From positions 124,001 through 188,000 of the forward strand of contig NZ_JAHKKG010000014.1 in assembly GCF_018829635.1 (NCBI RefSeq): a DNA stretch of 64,000 bases, in the 5' to 3' direction. The stretch comes from Paractinoplanes bogorensis. Its GTDB lineage: Bacteria > Actinomycetota > Actinomycetes > Mycobacteriales > Micromonosporaceae. Under the pieces are notes generated by a model, which searched no databases, had not been told where the DNA came from, and saw only the letters and a list, made by a program, of their open reading frames with translations. Below, piece after piece: positions 42,809 to 50,383 of this stretch (within the stretch, counting starts at the first letter, position 1; the number at the start of each line of letters is the position of its first letter). Both the position numbers and the translations under genes were made by a program.

Positions 42809-43258
42809 TCAGGGCGCGAGCTCCGCGCCGGCGCCGCCGTATCCCCCGTAACGGCGGCGCCGGCGCGGCACGTCGATGGGCGGCGTGATGTTGTGGAGGA
42901 GCAACCAGTCTCGCTGCGACACCATGTCGGCGCCCGGCGCGTAGGGCGTGAGCCGGTCGGCCACCGCGCCGACCAGGGCGGCCACGGCCCGGAACAGTGC
43001 CCGCACCGCGAGACCGACCGGAACGGCGACCCGTCGGGTCCCGGCACCCAGAGAACGCATCGGCCGGCGCATCGCCACGGCGGGCGGCCGCAGACCGTCG
43101 CGCATCACCACGGCGGGCGGCCGCAGACCGTCGCGCATCACCACGGCGGGCGGCCGCAGATCGTCGCGTATCACCGGCCTTGTGCCGTCGGACGGGCCGG
43201 CGCCCAATACGCGCGTCGCCTCCGGGCCGGACGGTTCGGGCGGGCCGGCGTTCCTCAT
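42809..43258 (-). CDS. Hypothetical protein with 11-residue repeats
   Basis: A 149-residue protein I do not recognise. Residues 29-61 are three 11-residue repeats with consensus VMRDGLRPPAV, encoded by 33-bp units. A helix (GLAVRALFRAVAALVGAVAD, about residues 81-100) could be amphipathic or weakly membrane-associated. The C-terminal part has SQRDWLLLHNITPPID and then a very basic, Gly/Tyr-rich tail. The start overlaps the preceding gene's stop by 4 bp (ATGA), so the two are coupled and probably act together. Confidence 0.62.
   Translation of the reverse strand: MRNAGPPEPSGPEATRVLGAGPSDGTRPVIRDDLRPPAVVMRDGLRPPAVVMRDGLRPPAVAMRRPMRSLGAGTRRVAVPVGLAVRALFRAVAALVGAVADRLTPYAPGADMVSQRDWLLLHNITPPIDVPRRRRRYGGYGGAGAELAP
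43076..43174. repeat. In-frame 33-bp coding repeat (3 copies)
   Basis: Three head-to-tail 33-bp units within the gene at 42809-43258 encode VIRDDLRPPAV, VMRDGLRPPAV and VMRDGLRPPAV. The last two are nearly identical at DNA level, which points to recent expansion. The length is a multiple of three, so copy-number change keeps the frame. Confidence 0.85.
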
Positions 43259-43725
43259 CGCCGGCCCTGGACGTTCAGGCGGGACCAGCGGTCGGCCAGA
43301 TCGCGGCGGCGGCAGGCGACCAGGTGGCCGGCCAGGATGGCGGGCTGGCCGCCGCGCACACAGGCGTCGGCGCCGGCCGTGAGGACCCCGGCGACCAGCT
43401 CGGCCGGAGCCTCCTCGTCGACCAGGGCGACGATCATCGTGCGGGCCGGCAGGACGCGGCGGGCGGTGGCGACCTCGCGGACATTGGCGCCGGCGAACAG
43501 CACGATCTCGTCGGGGCGCAGATCGTCGAGGTCGGTGGCGCGGCGCAGGGACCAGCCGCCGGGCAGGTGGTGGGACAGGCCGGTGACACGGCCGGGGTGT
43601 CCGAAGTAGGCCACCGACGGCAGCGGGCCGCGGGTGGTCGGCAGGGCGGCCGGGTTGATCGGCAGGTCGGTCGCGGTGGCGGTGAAGTCACGCTGGCCGG
43701 AGTTGCGGTTCAGCTGTACGAGCAT
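43255..43725 (-). CDS. Receiver-like protein lacking the phospho-acceptor
   Basis: A 156-residue protein. Its second half resembles the C-terminal half of a response regulator receiver: ARTMIVALVDEEAPAELVAG, then LTAGADACVRGGQPAILAGH and a basic helix (LVACRRRDLADRWSR). The segment where the phospho-Asp should be reads PDEIVLFAGANVREV without a suitable Asp, and the usual switch Lys-Pro is replaced. The ATG at 43725 has GAGGGG about 11 nt upstream. It is coupled to the repeat protein downstream. A degenerate receiver used for protein-protein contact is my best reading; family membership is uncertain. Confidence 0.55.
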   Translation of the reverse strand: MLVQLNRNSGQRDFTATATDLPINPAALPTTRGPLPSVAYFGHPGRVTGLSHHLPGGWSLRRATDLDDLRPDEIVLFAGANVREVATARRVLPARTMIVALVDEEAPAELVAGVLTAGADACVRGGQPAILAGHLVACRRRDLADRWSRLNVQGRR

Positions 43726-43862
43726 GGCGCTCAGTCCCCTCGGGCGTTCGTCGTTACCCCTTCACCATTCGCCCGCCGCCTGAGTCACCGTTGTGCCCTA
43801 CCTGTGCGTTTGTTGTCAGCCCATCGACAGTCCCGGATGAGATCCGCCCGCGGCCACCGAAC

Positions 43863-44282
43863 TCACGAGGTGTGCGGTGTCAGCAGGAAGATGGGGATCA
43901 GCCGGGTGATGCTCGCCTCGAACTGGGGGAACACCGGGGACACTGTGTGGAACAGTCGGCGGGCCTCCTCACGGTCGGGGCCGGCGAGTTCGGTGGCGTG
44001 CACGTTGTAGGTCTTCGTCCCGGCCCTGGGCAGCGGCACCTCGAGGTCGATGTCCGGGTGGGCGCGAAGATTGTTGACCCAGGCGGGATTCTTCGGGTTG
44101 CCGCCGAAGGTCGCTGCCACTACCCAGCCGTCGCGGAAGGCGATGCCGCGGGTGAGATGCGGGCGCGGCGTACCTGATCGTGCGCCGATCCCGTGCAGCA
44201 GCACGAGATCGCGCCCGAACCGGGGGTGGTTGCCACCGCTGCGTTGAAACTCTCCGATGGCCGGGTCCGTCCAGTTGCTCAT
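43863..44282 (-). CDS. Deazaflavin (F420)-dependent nitroreductase-family protein
   Basis: A 139-residue split-barrel protein of the DDN family. The pattern is GRDLVLLHGIGARSGTPRPH, then LTRGIAFRDGWVVAATFGGN and PKNPAWVNNLRAHPDIDLEV, typical of F420H2-dependent quinone/nitro reductases (GxxSGxxR-like and NPxWxxNLxAxP motifs). The mature end (FPQFEASITRLIPIFLLTPH) is also family-like. The substrate is unknown. It lies 33 bp downstream of the SDR gene and is probably co-transcribed with it. Confidence 0.85.
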   Translation of the reverse strand: MSNWTDPAIGEFQRSGGNHPRFGRDLVLLHGIGARSGTPRPHLTRGIAFRDGWVVAATFGGNPKNPAWVNNLRAHPDIDLEVPLPRAGTKTYNVHATELAGPDREEARRLFHTVSPVFPQFEASITRLIPIFLLTPHTS

Positions 44283-44315
44283 GGTTCCTCCTGGCGTGGT
44301 GACCGGTGAGGCCTG

Positions 44316-45284
44316 TCAGGCGAAGGCGTCGACGCCGGTGAGCTTCGCCGACAGCGCCCACAGCCGGGTGGCTTCGTCGGGGTCGATGGCGTGCGGCATG
44401 ACGCCACCCGCGCTGAAGTCGAACGTGGTGGTGATCTCGGAGATGTCGCAGTCCTCGATGTAGACGCCGCCTTTGTCGGTCAACTGCGGTGATGTCGCGG
44501 CCCAGATCGCGGGCGCCGCGGCTTGGTCGGGGGTCTTGGGGGTGTAGCCGGCCACGGGCGCGCCGTCCTCGTTGACCCAGCCCATCGCGATGAGTTCATC
44601 TCGCGGGATGTAACGCGACAGGGAGGTGTCGCTGACGCCCGGGTGCACGGCGAACGCACGGACTCCGGAGCCTTGCCCGAGGGCGTCCAGCCGTACGGTG
44701 AACAGGACGTTGGCGGTTTTCGCCTGGCCGTAGGCGAGCCACTTGTCGTAGTCGGTCGTGGCGAACTGGGGATCGTCCCAGCGAATCGGGCTGCTGTAGT
44801 GCCCGTTGGAACTCAGCGAGACCACCCGCGCCTGGCCGGCGGCACGCAGGGCGGGCCACAGCCGGTTGACGAGCGTGTAGTGCCCGAGGTGGTTGACCGC
44901 GAACTGTGATTCCCAGCCTTCCCGGGTCCGGGTCAGCGGTGTCGCCATGATGCCGGCCGCTGCGACGAGGATGTCGAGGGACTGGTGCGAGGCGAGGAAG
45001 CGCTCGGCGAAGGCGCTGACGCTGTCCTGGTCGCCGAGGTCCATCTCGCCGGCGGTGGCGCCGGGGATGTCGGCGATCGCGTCCTGGGCGGCCTGCAGCC
45101 GGCGCGCCGGGACGACGACCTGCGCGCCGGCCGCCGCGAGGGCCCGGGCCGCGGCCAGTCCGATGCCGGAGTAGCCGCCGGTGACGACGGCGGTGCGCCC
45201 GGTCAGGTCGACGTCGGCGAGGATCTCCATGGTCGAGGTCGTCGGGCCGAATCCGGAGCCGATCTTGTGTTGCTCAGTGGTCAT
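44316..45284 (-). CDS. Short-chain dehydrogenase/reductase (SDR)
   Basis: A 322-residue classical-type SDR. The cofactor motif is TAVVTGGYSGIGLAAARALA (TGxxxGIG); the NAG-type motif is DILVAAAGIMATP; the catalytic residues are Ser in RVVSLSSNGHYSSPI and Tyr-x-x-x-Lys in WLAYGQAKTANVLF. ATG 45284 follows a weak ribosome-binding site; the longer frame to 46238 overlaps the divergent regulator and is rejected. It heads an SDR-F420 reductase unit divergent from an HTH regulator at 45393. The substrate is unknown, but redox conversion of a xenobiotic or secondary metabolite would fit. Confidence 0.88.
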   Translation of the reverse strand: MTTEQHKIGSGFGPTTSTMEILADVDLTGRTAVVTGGYSGIGLAAARALAAAGAQVVVPARRLQAAQDAIADIPGATAGEMDLGDQDSVSAFAERFLASHQSLDILVAAAGIMATPLTRTREGWESQFAVNHLGHYTLVNRLWPALRAAGQARVVSLSSNGHYSSPIRWDDPQFATTDYDKWLAYGQAKTANVLFTVRLDALGQGSGVRAFAVHPGVSDTSLSRYIPRDELIAMGWVNEDGAPVAGYTPKTPDQAAAPAIWAATSPQLTDKGGVYIEDCDISEITTTFDFSAGGVMPHAIDPDEATRLWALSAKLTGVDAFA

Positions 45285-45321
45285 GTCCGGAAGTGAACAC
45301 CGTGGGTGACGGATCTGGGAG

Positions 45322-45334
45322 ATACAGCTTGTAT
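45322..45334. promoter_or_regulatory. Inverted repeat between SDR and HTH regulator
   Basis: ATACA-GCT-TGTAT is a 5-bp inverted repeat with a 3-bp spacer, in the 108-bp space between the divergent SDR and regulator genes. It is a candidate operator for the HTH protein. The arms are short, so support is limited. Confidence 0.4.
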
Positions 45335-45392
45335 GTCCCGGCACGTCGTTGTGAGTGCCGTCCGAACGGCGCGGGCGTGGCATCGTTGCCCC

Positions 45393-46175
45393 ATGCATCG
45401 GGAAGCGCTGGGCCAGTACCTGCGGTCCCGGCGTGAGCTGGCCAGTTCCGCGGGGACCGGTTCGCCCGTCGACGGCCGCCGCACGCCCGGGCTGCGCCGC
45501 TCGGAGGTGGCCGTTCGCGCCAACATCTCGACGATTCACTACACCAACATCGAGCAGGCGCGAGGAGCCCGGCCGTCGGCCGACGTCCTGGCCGCGATCT
45601 GCCGTGCCCTGCAGCTGACCGAGGCCGAGACACGGCACGTGTTCGACCTCGCCGAGCAGGCACCACCACGGCCGGCGCATCCCGCCATGGACCTCAGCGA
45701 TCGCAACCGGCGCCTGCTGGAGGGCATCGGCCCCGTGCCGGCCATGGTGTGCAGTGCCCGCCTCGACGTCATCGGCCAGAACCAGGCCGCCATCGACCTC
45801 CTGGGAGATTTCTCCACCGCTTCGGCAACGCAGCGCAACCTCGCCCGGCGCCACTTCCTCGGCGCTGACGACGGCACCTTCTGGGGAACCGCGGGGATGG
45901 GCAGGTTCGCCAGGTTCGCCGCGGCCCGGCTGCGCAGTGCGGCCACCCACTATCCCGACGATGCCGAAACCCGGGAACTCATCGACGACCTGTGCGACCG
46001 CAGCCCGAGCTTCGCGCAGATCTGGTCGCAGGGGCCGGTCGGCTTCACCGCTGACGGCCGCAGCGACGCCAACCAGGTCACGATCGGTGCGGCCACGATG
46101 GCCTGCGACGTCACCGTCTTCCCCGACCAGGACCAGTATCTCGTCCTCCTCACCCCCGGAGACGATCGCGCCTGA
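45393..46175 (+). CDS. XRE-type regulator with MmyB-like ligand domain
   Basis: A 260-residue regulator. The N-terminal HTH reads REALGQYLRSRRELASSAGT, then GLRRSEVAVRANISTIHYTN and GARPSADVLAAICRALQLTE, typical of the actinobacterial helix-turn-helix/MmyB group. The C-terminal MmyB-like domain (about 100-250) includes VPAMVCSARLDVIGQNQAAI and RNLARRHFLGADDGTFWG and may bind a fatty acid or similar ligand. The ATG at 45393 follows CATCGT by 6 nt and may be leaderless; an upstream in-frame ATG at 45306 is less likely. It probably regulates the divergent SDR unit. Confidence 0.86.
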   Translation: MHREALGQYLRSRRELASSAGTGSPVDGRRTPGLRRSEVAVRANISTIHYTNIEQARGARPSADVLAAICRALQLTEAETRHVFDLAEQAPPRPAHPAMDLSDRNRRLLEGIGPVPAMVCSARLDVIGQNQAAIDLLGDFSTASATQRNLARRHFLGADDGTFWGTAGMGRFARFAAARLRSAATHYPDDAETRELIDDLCDRSPSFAQIWSQGPVGFTADGRSDANQVTIGAATMACDVTVFPDQDQYLVLLTPGDDRA

Positions 46176-46250
46176 CGGTCCCCAGGCGGCCGTGGGCCGG
46201 CAGTCGATGAGCCGGTCAAGCGCGCAAGGGAGGCACACGCGGCCGGGAGG

Positions 46251-47240
46251 TCAGGCGGAGTCGCGGGGCACGACTCGGACGATGTCGGCGGCGGGCAGTT
46301 CGGGGGCCGACCGGCCGCTCATCGCGGCCACCACGGTGGCGGCCAGGTGGGCGCCGACCACGGCCTGGTCGGTTGTCACGGTGGTCAGCGGGGGTGCGGC
46401 GAGCCGCGCCGGGGGGATGTCGTCGACGCCGATCACGGCCAGGTCGCCCGGCACCGACAGCCCGGCCGTCCGGGCGCCGGCCAGCACCGCCAGCGCCACC
46501 TCGTCGTTGTAGGCGCAGACCGCGGTCACCTCGGTCGACTGCCAGCGGCGTACGCAATCGGCGGCCGCGGACGGGTCCAGCGGCACCGTCAGGCCGACCG
46601 GTGTGGGCAGGCGCCGGGCCGCACAGGCCGCGCGTACCCCGGCCAGGCGGGGCTCGGCGAAGAAGCGCACCCGCTGGTCATCGGGGTAGGCGTAGCCGAG
46701 CCGGGTGTGCCCGGCCGCGACCAGGTGTTCGGCCTGGCGGCGGCCGACCAGCTCCTGCGGGACGGCCAGTTCTCGTCCCCGGCCGCGGCGGGGCACCGCC
46801 ACCACCACGGCGACGCCGGCCGAGCGCATGGCCGCCGCTTCGGCGTCGGTGAACTCGGTGTACGAGATGACGGCGGCCGGGGTGATCGCCTTCCACAGTT
46901 CGGCCACCGGGCGCTCGCCGCGGCTGCCGGGGTGCACGACCAGGGTGAGGCCGTGCCGGGTGAGGGCGGCCGACAGGTTGCCGAGCAGCGAGCCCACCTC
47001 GGGGCCGATCGGCCAGTCGGGCAGCAGGCAGAGCACGACGTCGGAGCGGCCGGTCCGGAGGGTGCGGGCGGCCGCCGAGGGGGAATACCCTAGGCGGGCG
47101 GCCGCGTCGAGCACGCGGGTGCGGGTGCCGGCCGAGATGGTCTGCCGGGGCGTGTCGTTGAGGACATAGCTGACCGTGGCGCGCGAGACGCCGGCCAGCC
47201 GGGCCACGTCGGCGCTGGTGACGCGCTTCGTGTCAGGCAT
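46251..47240 (-). CDS. LacI-family regulator of the beta-glucosidase
   Basis: A 329-residue LacI/GalR repressor. The HTH and hinge are VTSADVARLAGVSRATVSYV and TRVLDAAARLGYSPSAAART. The effector domain contains TEVTAVCAYNDEVALAVLAG and VPGDLAVIGVDDIPPARLAA, a hallmark pattern. The ATG at 47240 starts directly at the domain; the open frame upstream runs through the divergent gene and is rejected. It is divergent from the GH3 gene with CTTACACG/CGTGTAAG sites between them, so it probably represses that gene until a beta-glucoside is present. Confidence 0.9.
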   Translation of the reverse strand: MPDTKRVTSADVARLAGVSRATVSYVLNDTPRQTISAGTRTRVLDAAARLGYSPSAAARTLRTGRSDVVLCLLPDWPIGPEVGSLLGNLSAALTRHGLTLVVHPGSRGERPVAELWKAITPAAVISYTEFTDAEAAAMRSAGVAVVVAVPRRGRGRELAVPQELVGRRQAEHLVAAGHTRLGYAYPDDQRVRFFAEPRLAGVRAACAARRLPTPVGLTVPLDPSAAADCVRRWQSTEVTAVCAYNDEVALAVLAGARTAGLSVPGDLAVIGVDDIPPARLAAPPLTTVTTDQAVVGAHLAATVVAAMSGRSAPELPAADIVRVVPRDSA

Positions 47241-47252
47241 GGTGAGACCCAA

Positions 47253-47280
47253 CTTACACGTGTAACCGAAATCGTGTAAG
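47253..47280. promoter_or_regulatory. LacI-type operator(s) between lacI-like and GH3 genes
   Basis: TTACACGTGTAA (47254-47265) is a perfect 12-bp palindrome. A further half-site CGTGTAAG (47273-47280) is the inverse of CTTACACG (47253-47260), giving a second, spaced palindrome. They lie 13 bp upstream of the repressor start and 9 bp before the GH3 ATG, so bound repressor would block both. Confidence 0.7.
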
Positions 47281-47289
47281 CATGAAGGC

Positions 47290-49659
47290 ATGACGACCGA
47301 TCTCGCCGCTCTGGTCAAGTCGCTCGACCTGCCGGCCAAGGTGCGCCTGCTCACCGGGGCCACGGCGTTCACCCTGGCCGACGACCCGTCGATCGGGCTG
47401 CACGAGATGCGCTTCTCCGACGGGCCCACGGGCGTACGCGGGCTGAAGTTCATCGGTGGCCGGGTGGTGACCCTGTTCCCGAACGCGACCCTGCTCGCCT
47501 CGACCTGGGACGACGCGACCGCATACGAGGTCGGCCGGCTGCTCGCCGAGGAAGCGATGGCCCAGCGGATCCACGTCGTGCTCGGCCCGACGATCAACCT
47601 GCACCGCTCCCCGCTGGGCGGCCGGCTGTTCGAGGCGTACTCGGAAGACCCGCTGCTCACCGGCAAGCTGGCCGCCGCGTACGTGCGCGGTCTTCAGGAC
47701 AGTGGTGTCGCGGCGTGTCTCAAGCACCTGGTCGCCAACGAGTCCGAGACCGAGCGCAACTTCATGAACTCGGTCGTCGACGAGAAGACGCTGCACGAGC
47801 TGTACCTGCTGCCGTTCGAGATCGCGGCCGACGCGTGGTCGATCATGGCGGCCTACAACGACGTCAACGGCGTGGCCGCGACCGAGCAGCAGTACGTCAA
47901 CAACGAGATCGTCAAGGGCGCCTGGGGCTACGACGGCCTGATCATGTCGGACTGGTTCGCCACCAAGACCGCCGGCCCGGCCGCGAACGGCGGTCTCGAC
48001 CTGGTCATGCCCGGGCCGGGCGGTCCGTGGGGCGACGCGCTGGTGGCCGCGGTCGAGTCGGGCGAGGTCGAAGAGTCCACGATCGACGACCACGTCATCC
48101 GCCTGCTGCGCCTGGCCGAGCGGGTGGGCGCCCTGGGCGAGGCGCGCGCCTGGCCGTCCGACCTTCCCAAACCCGATTCCCCCGTACGCCGTCAGCAGCT
48201 CACCGAGCTCGCCGCGCGCGGCATGACGGTCCTCAAGAACGACCACGACCTCCTGCCGCTGGACCGCTCGGCGGCCGTGGCGCTGATCGGGCGGCACGCG
48301 CTCGAGACGATCGACATGGGCGGCGGGTCGGCCGGCGTGAACCCGCCCTACCAGGTCAGCGTGGCCGAGGGCCTGGTCGAGCAGCTCGGCGCCGGGCAGG
48401 TCACGGTGGTCGACGGTGTGAGCGTGCGGACCCGGCCGGTGCCGGCCCGCGGCGGGTTCCTGACCGCGCCGTCGACCGGTGCGCCCGGCATCGACGTGAT
48501 CCTGCTCGACGCCGCCGGGAACGAGCTCGAACGGCGGTTCTGCGCCCAGGCCAAGACCATGATCGGGATGGACGACGACTTCACCGGCACGGTGGCCACG
48601 GCGCGGCTGGTCGCCGACGTGCACGCCGACGGCCCGGCCGAGCTCGGCGTGCTGGGCATCGGCCGGTGGACGGTCACCGGCGGCGAGGAGTTCGAGCTGG
48701 TCGCGGCGGGCACCGGCATCGGCGAGGAGGTGCTCACTCCCCCGGTACGCACCTTCACGCCGGACGCCGCCCCCGGGCGCTTCGAGGCCACGGTGACGGT
48801 CGACGGGATGGGCCTCTACGGGCTCATCGGCCACGCGGCGACCCGCGAGACGGTCGACGTGATCGACGACGCCGTACGGGCGGTGGCCGGTGCCGACGTC
48901 GCCGTGGTGGTCGTGGGGCTGACCGAGGAGCAGGAGACGGAGTCGGTCGACAAGAGCACGCTCGAGCTGCCCGGCGCCCAGGACCAACTGGTCGAGGCGG
49001 TGGCCGGGGCGGCCCGCCGGACGGTGGTGGTCGTCAACGCGGCCACCCCGGTGCTGATGCCGTGGCTGGACCGGGTCGACGCCGTGCTCTGGGCCGGACT
49101 GCCCGGTCAGGAGGGCGGCCACGCCGTGGCGGCGGCCCTGCTCGGCGACATCGAGCCGGCCGGCCGGCTGGTGACCACGTTCCCGTCCGCCGACGGGGCA
49201 TCCCCGGCCTGGTCGGTGACCCCGGTCGGCGGCCAGGTGGCGTACGGGGAAAAGACGTTTGTGGGTTATCGCGGTCATGCGGCGGCGCGCGCGCCCGAAC
49301 CGGCGTTCTGGCTGGGCCACGGGCTCGGGTACGGCGAGTGGGAGTATTCGGACGTGCGTCTGGTGACCGGAGACGCGCCATCGATCACCGTCACCGTCCG
49401 CAACGTCGGGCGCCGGGTGAGCCGCGAGGTGGTGCAGGTCTATCTGCGGCCGGTCGAGCGGGATGAGCCCGTACGGCTGGTGGGGTGGACGTCGGTCACG
49501 GTCGAGCCCGGCAAGTCGGCCCGGGTGACCGTGCACACCGACCGCAGGCTGTGGCGACGCTGGGACGTGGAGTCACATTCCTGGGCGGCGCGGCTCGCCG
49601 ACGGCGGGGAGTTCCTGGTCGCGCGAGGTCTGGGCGACATCCGCGCGACAGTTTCCTGA
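47290..49659 (+). CDS. Glycoside hydrolase family 3 beta-glucosidase
   Basis: A 789-residue cytoplasmic GH3 enzyme (no signal peptide). Domain 1 includes FSDGPTGVRGL, IHVVLGPTINLHRSPLGGRL, AACLKHLVANESETERNFMN and the nucleophile Asp in WGYDGLIMSDWFATK. A PA14-like insertion (about 380-520) precedes the second GH3 domain (ADVAVVVVGLTEEQETESVD) and a C-terminal fibronectin-III-like domain (SITVTVRNVGRRVSREVVQV). The start is close to LacI-type operators. It probably hydrolyses imported short beta-glucosides to monosaccharides; bond specificity is not readable from sequence. Confidence 0.93.
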   Translation: MTTDLAALVKSLDLPAKVRLLTGATAFTLADDPSIGLHEMRFSDGPTGVRGLKFIGGRVVTLFPNATLLASTWDDATAYEVGRLLAEEAMAQRIHVVLGPTINLHRSPLGGRLFEAYSEDPLLTGKLAAAYVRGLQDSGVAACLKHLVANESETERNFMNSVVDEKTLHELYLLPFEIAADAWSIMAAYNDVNGVAATEQQYVNNEIVKGAWGYDGLIMSDWFATKTAGPAANGGLDLVMPGPGGPWGDALVAAVESGEVEESTIDDHVIRLLRLAERVGALGEARAWPSDLPKPDSPVRRQQLTELAARGMTVLKNDHDLLPLDRSAAVALIGRHALETIDMGGGSAGVNPPYQVSVAEGLVEQLGAGQVTVVDGVSVRTRPVPARGGFLTAPSTGAPGIDVILLDAAGNELERRFCAQAKTMIGMDDDFTGTVATARLVADVHADGPAELGVLGIGRWTVTGGEEFELVAAGTGIGEEVLTPPVRTFTPDAAPGRFEATVTVDGMGLYGLIGHAATRETVDVIDDAVRAVAGADVAVVVVGLTEEQETESVDKSTLELPGAQDQLVEAVAGAARRTVVVVNAATPVLMPWLDRVDAVLWAGLPGQEGGHAVAAALLGDIEPAGRLVTTFPSADGASPAWSVTPVGGQVAYGEKTFVGYRGHAAARAPEPAFWLGHGLGYGEWEYSDVRLVTGDAPSITVTVRNVGRRVSREVVQVYLRPVERDEPVRLVGWTSVTVEPGKSARVTVHTDRRLWRRWDVESHSWAARLADGGEFLVARGLGDIRATVS

Positions 49660-49723
49660 CCGTCGCGACAGCGCCTGGCATACTCGTCACCTGCCGTGAC
49701 GTACGACCGCCGGGGATGACGCC

Positions 49724-50383
49724 GTGACCGCAGCGCCCGAACGTCTGGGGCTCGAGGGCATCGAGCTCCAGGCCGCCGTGCGCCCGGAAGACGTGCTCGA
49801 GGCGATGCGGCGCGAGGCCGAGACCCGCAAGGCGCTGCTGGCCGGGGGCCGCACCCTGGTGCCCAACCACTACACGGTCGGCCTGTCGGAGTACGACCAC
49901 CGCCGCTGGGCCCCGCACGCCACGCAGGTCGCCCAGGAGCTGGCGATCCGGCAGGCGGCGCTGATCGCCGAGCAGGCCTGGATCGTCTACGGCGACATCT
50001 CGGTCGAGATCTTCCTGGCCGACGGGCTCGACACCGGCACGTTCCGGGTGGCCGCGCTGCTCGAACCCGACCCGCCCGCCCCGGCCGCGGGCGGCCACGA
50101 GGCGCTGGCCACGCTGGTCACCGCCGAGGGGCAGGCCTGGCCGCTGGCCCGGGGCATCACCGTGCTCGGCCGCGACCGTCAGGCCGACCTGCGGCTGCGC
50201 GATCCGGGGGTGTCCCGCCGCCACCTGATCCTCGAGGTGACCGACGAGCGGATCAGCCTGACCGACCTGGCCTCGCACAACGGCACCCGGGTCAACGGCC
50301 ACCCGGTGGCCACGGTCGAGCTGCGCCCGGGCGACACGATCGAGGTCGGCGGCACCACCCTCACGCTGCGCTCGGCGGGCTGA
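49724..50383 (+). CDS. DUF3662-FHA domain protein (FhaA-like)
   Basis: A 219-residue protein. Residues about 10-120 match the DUF3662 module of mycobacterial FhaA (VRPEDVLEAMRREAETRKAL; NHYTVGLSEYDHRRWAP; VYGDISVEIFLAD). Residues about 140-218 are an FHA phosphothreonine-binding domain with the conserved residues in TVLGRDRQADLRL, VSRRHLILEVTD and SHNGTRVNGHPV. FhaA homologues link Ser/Thr kinases to cell-wall synthesis; the kinase at 22642 is a possible but distant partner. It starts at GTG 49724. Its last 23 bp overlap the convergent GGDEF gene. Confidence 0.9.
   Translation: MTAAPERLGLEGIELQAAVRPEDVLEAMRREAETRKALLAGGRTLVPNHYTVGLSEYDHRRWAPHATQVAQELAIRQAALIAEQAWIVYGDISVEIFLADGLDTGTFRVAALLEPDPPAPAAGGHEALATLVTAEGQAWPLARGITVLGRDRQADLRLRDPGVSRRHLILEVTDERISLTDLASHNGTRVNGHPVATVELRPGDTIEVGGTTLTLRSAG

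Noticed and set aside
46216..46557. Small minus-strand frame at the end of the LacI gene
   Set aside because: It is an alternate frame of the repressor's 3' region with low-complexity Arg/Gly content.
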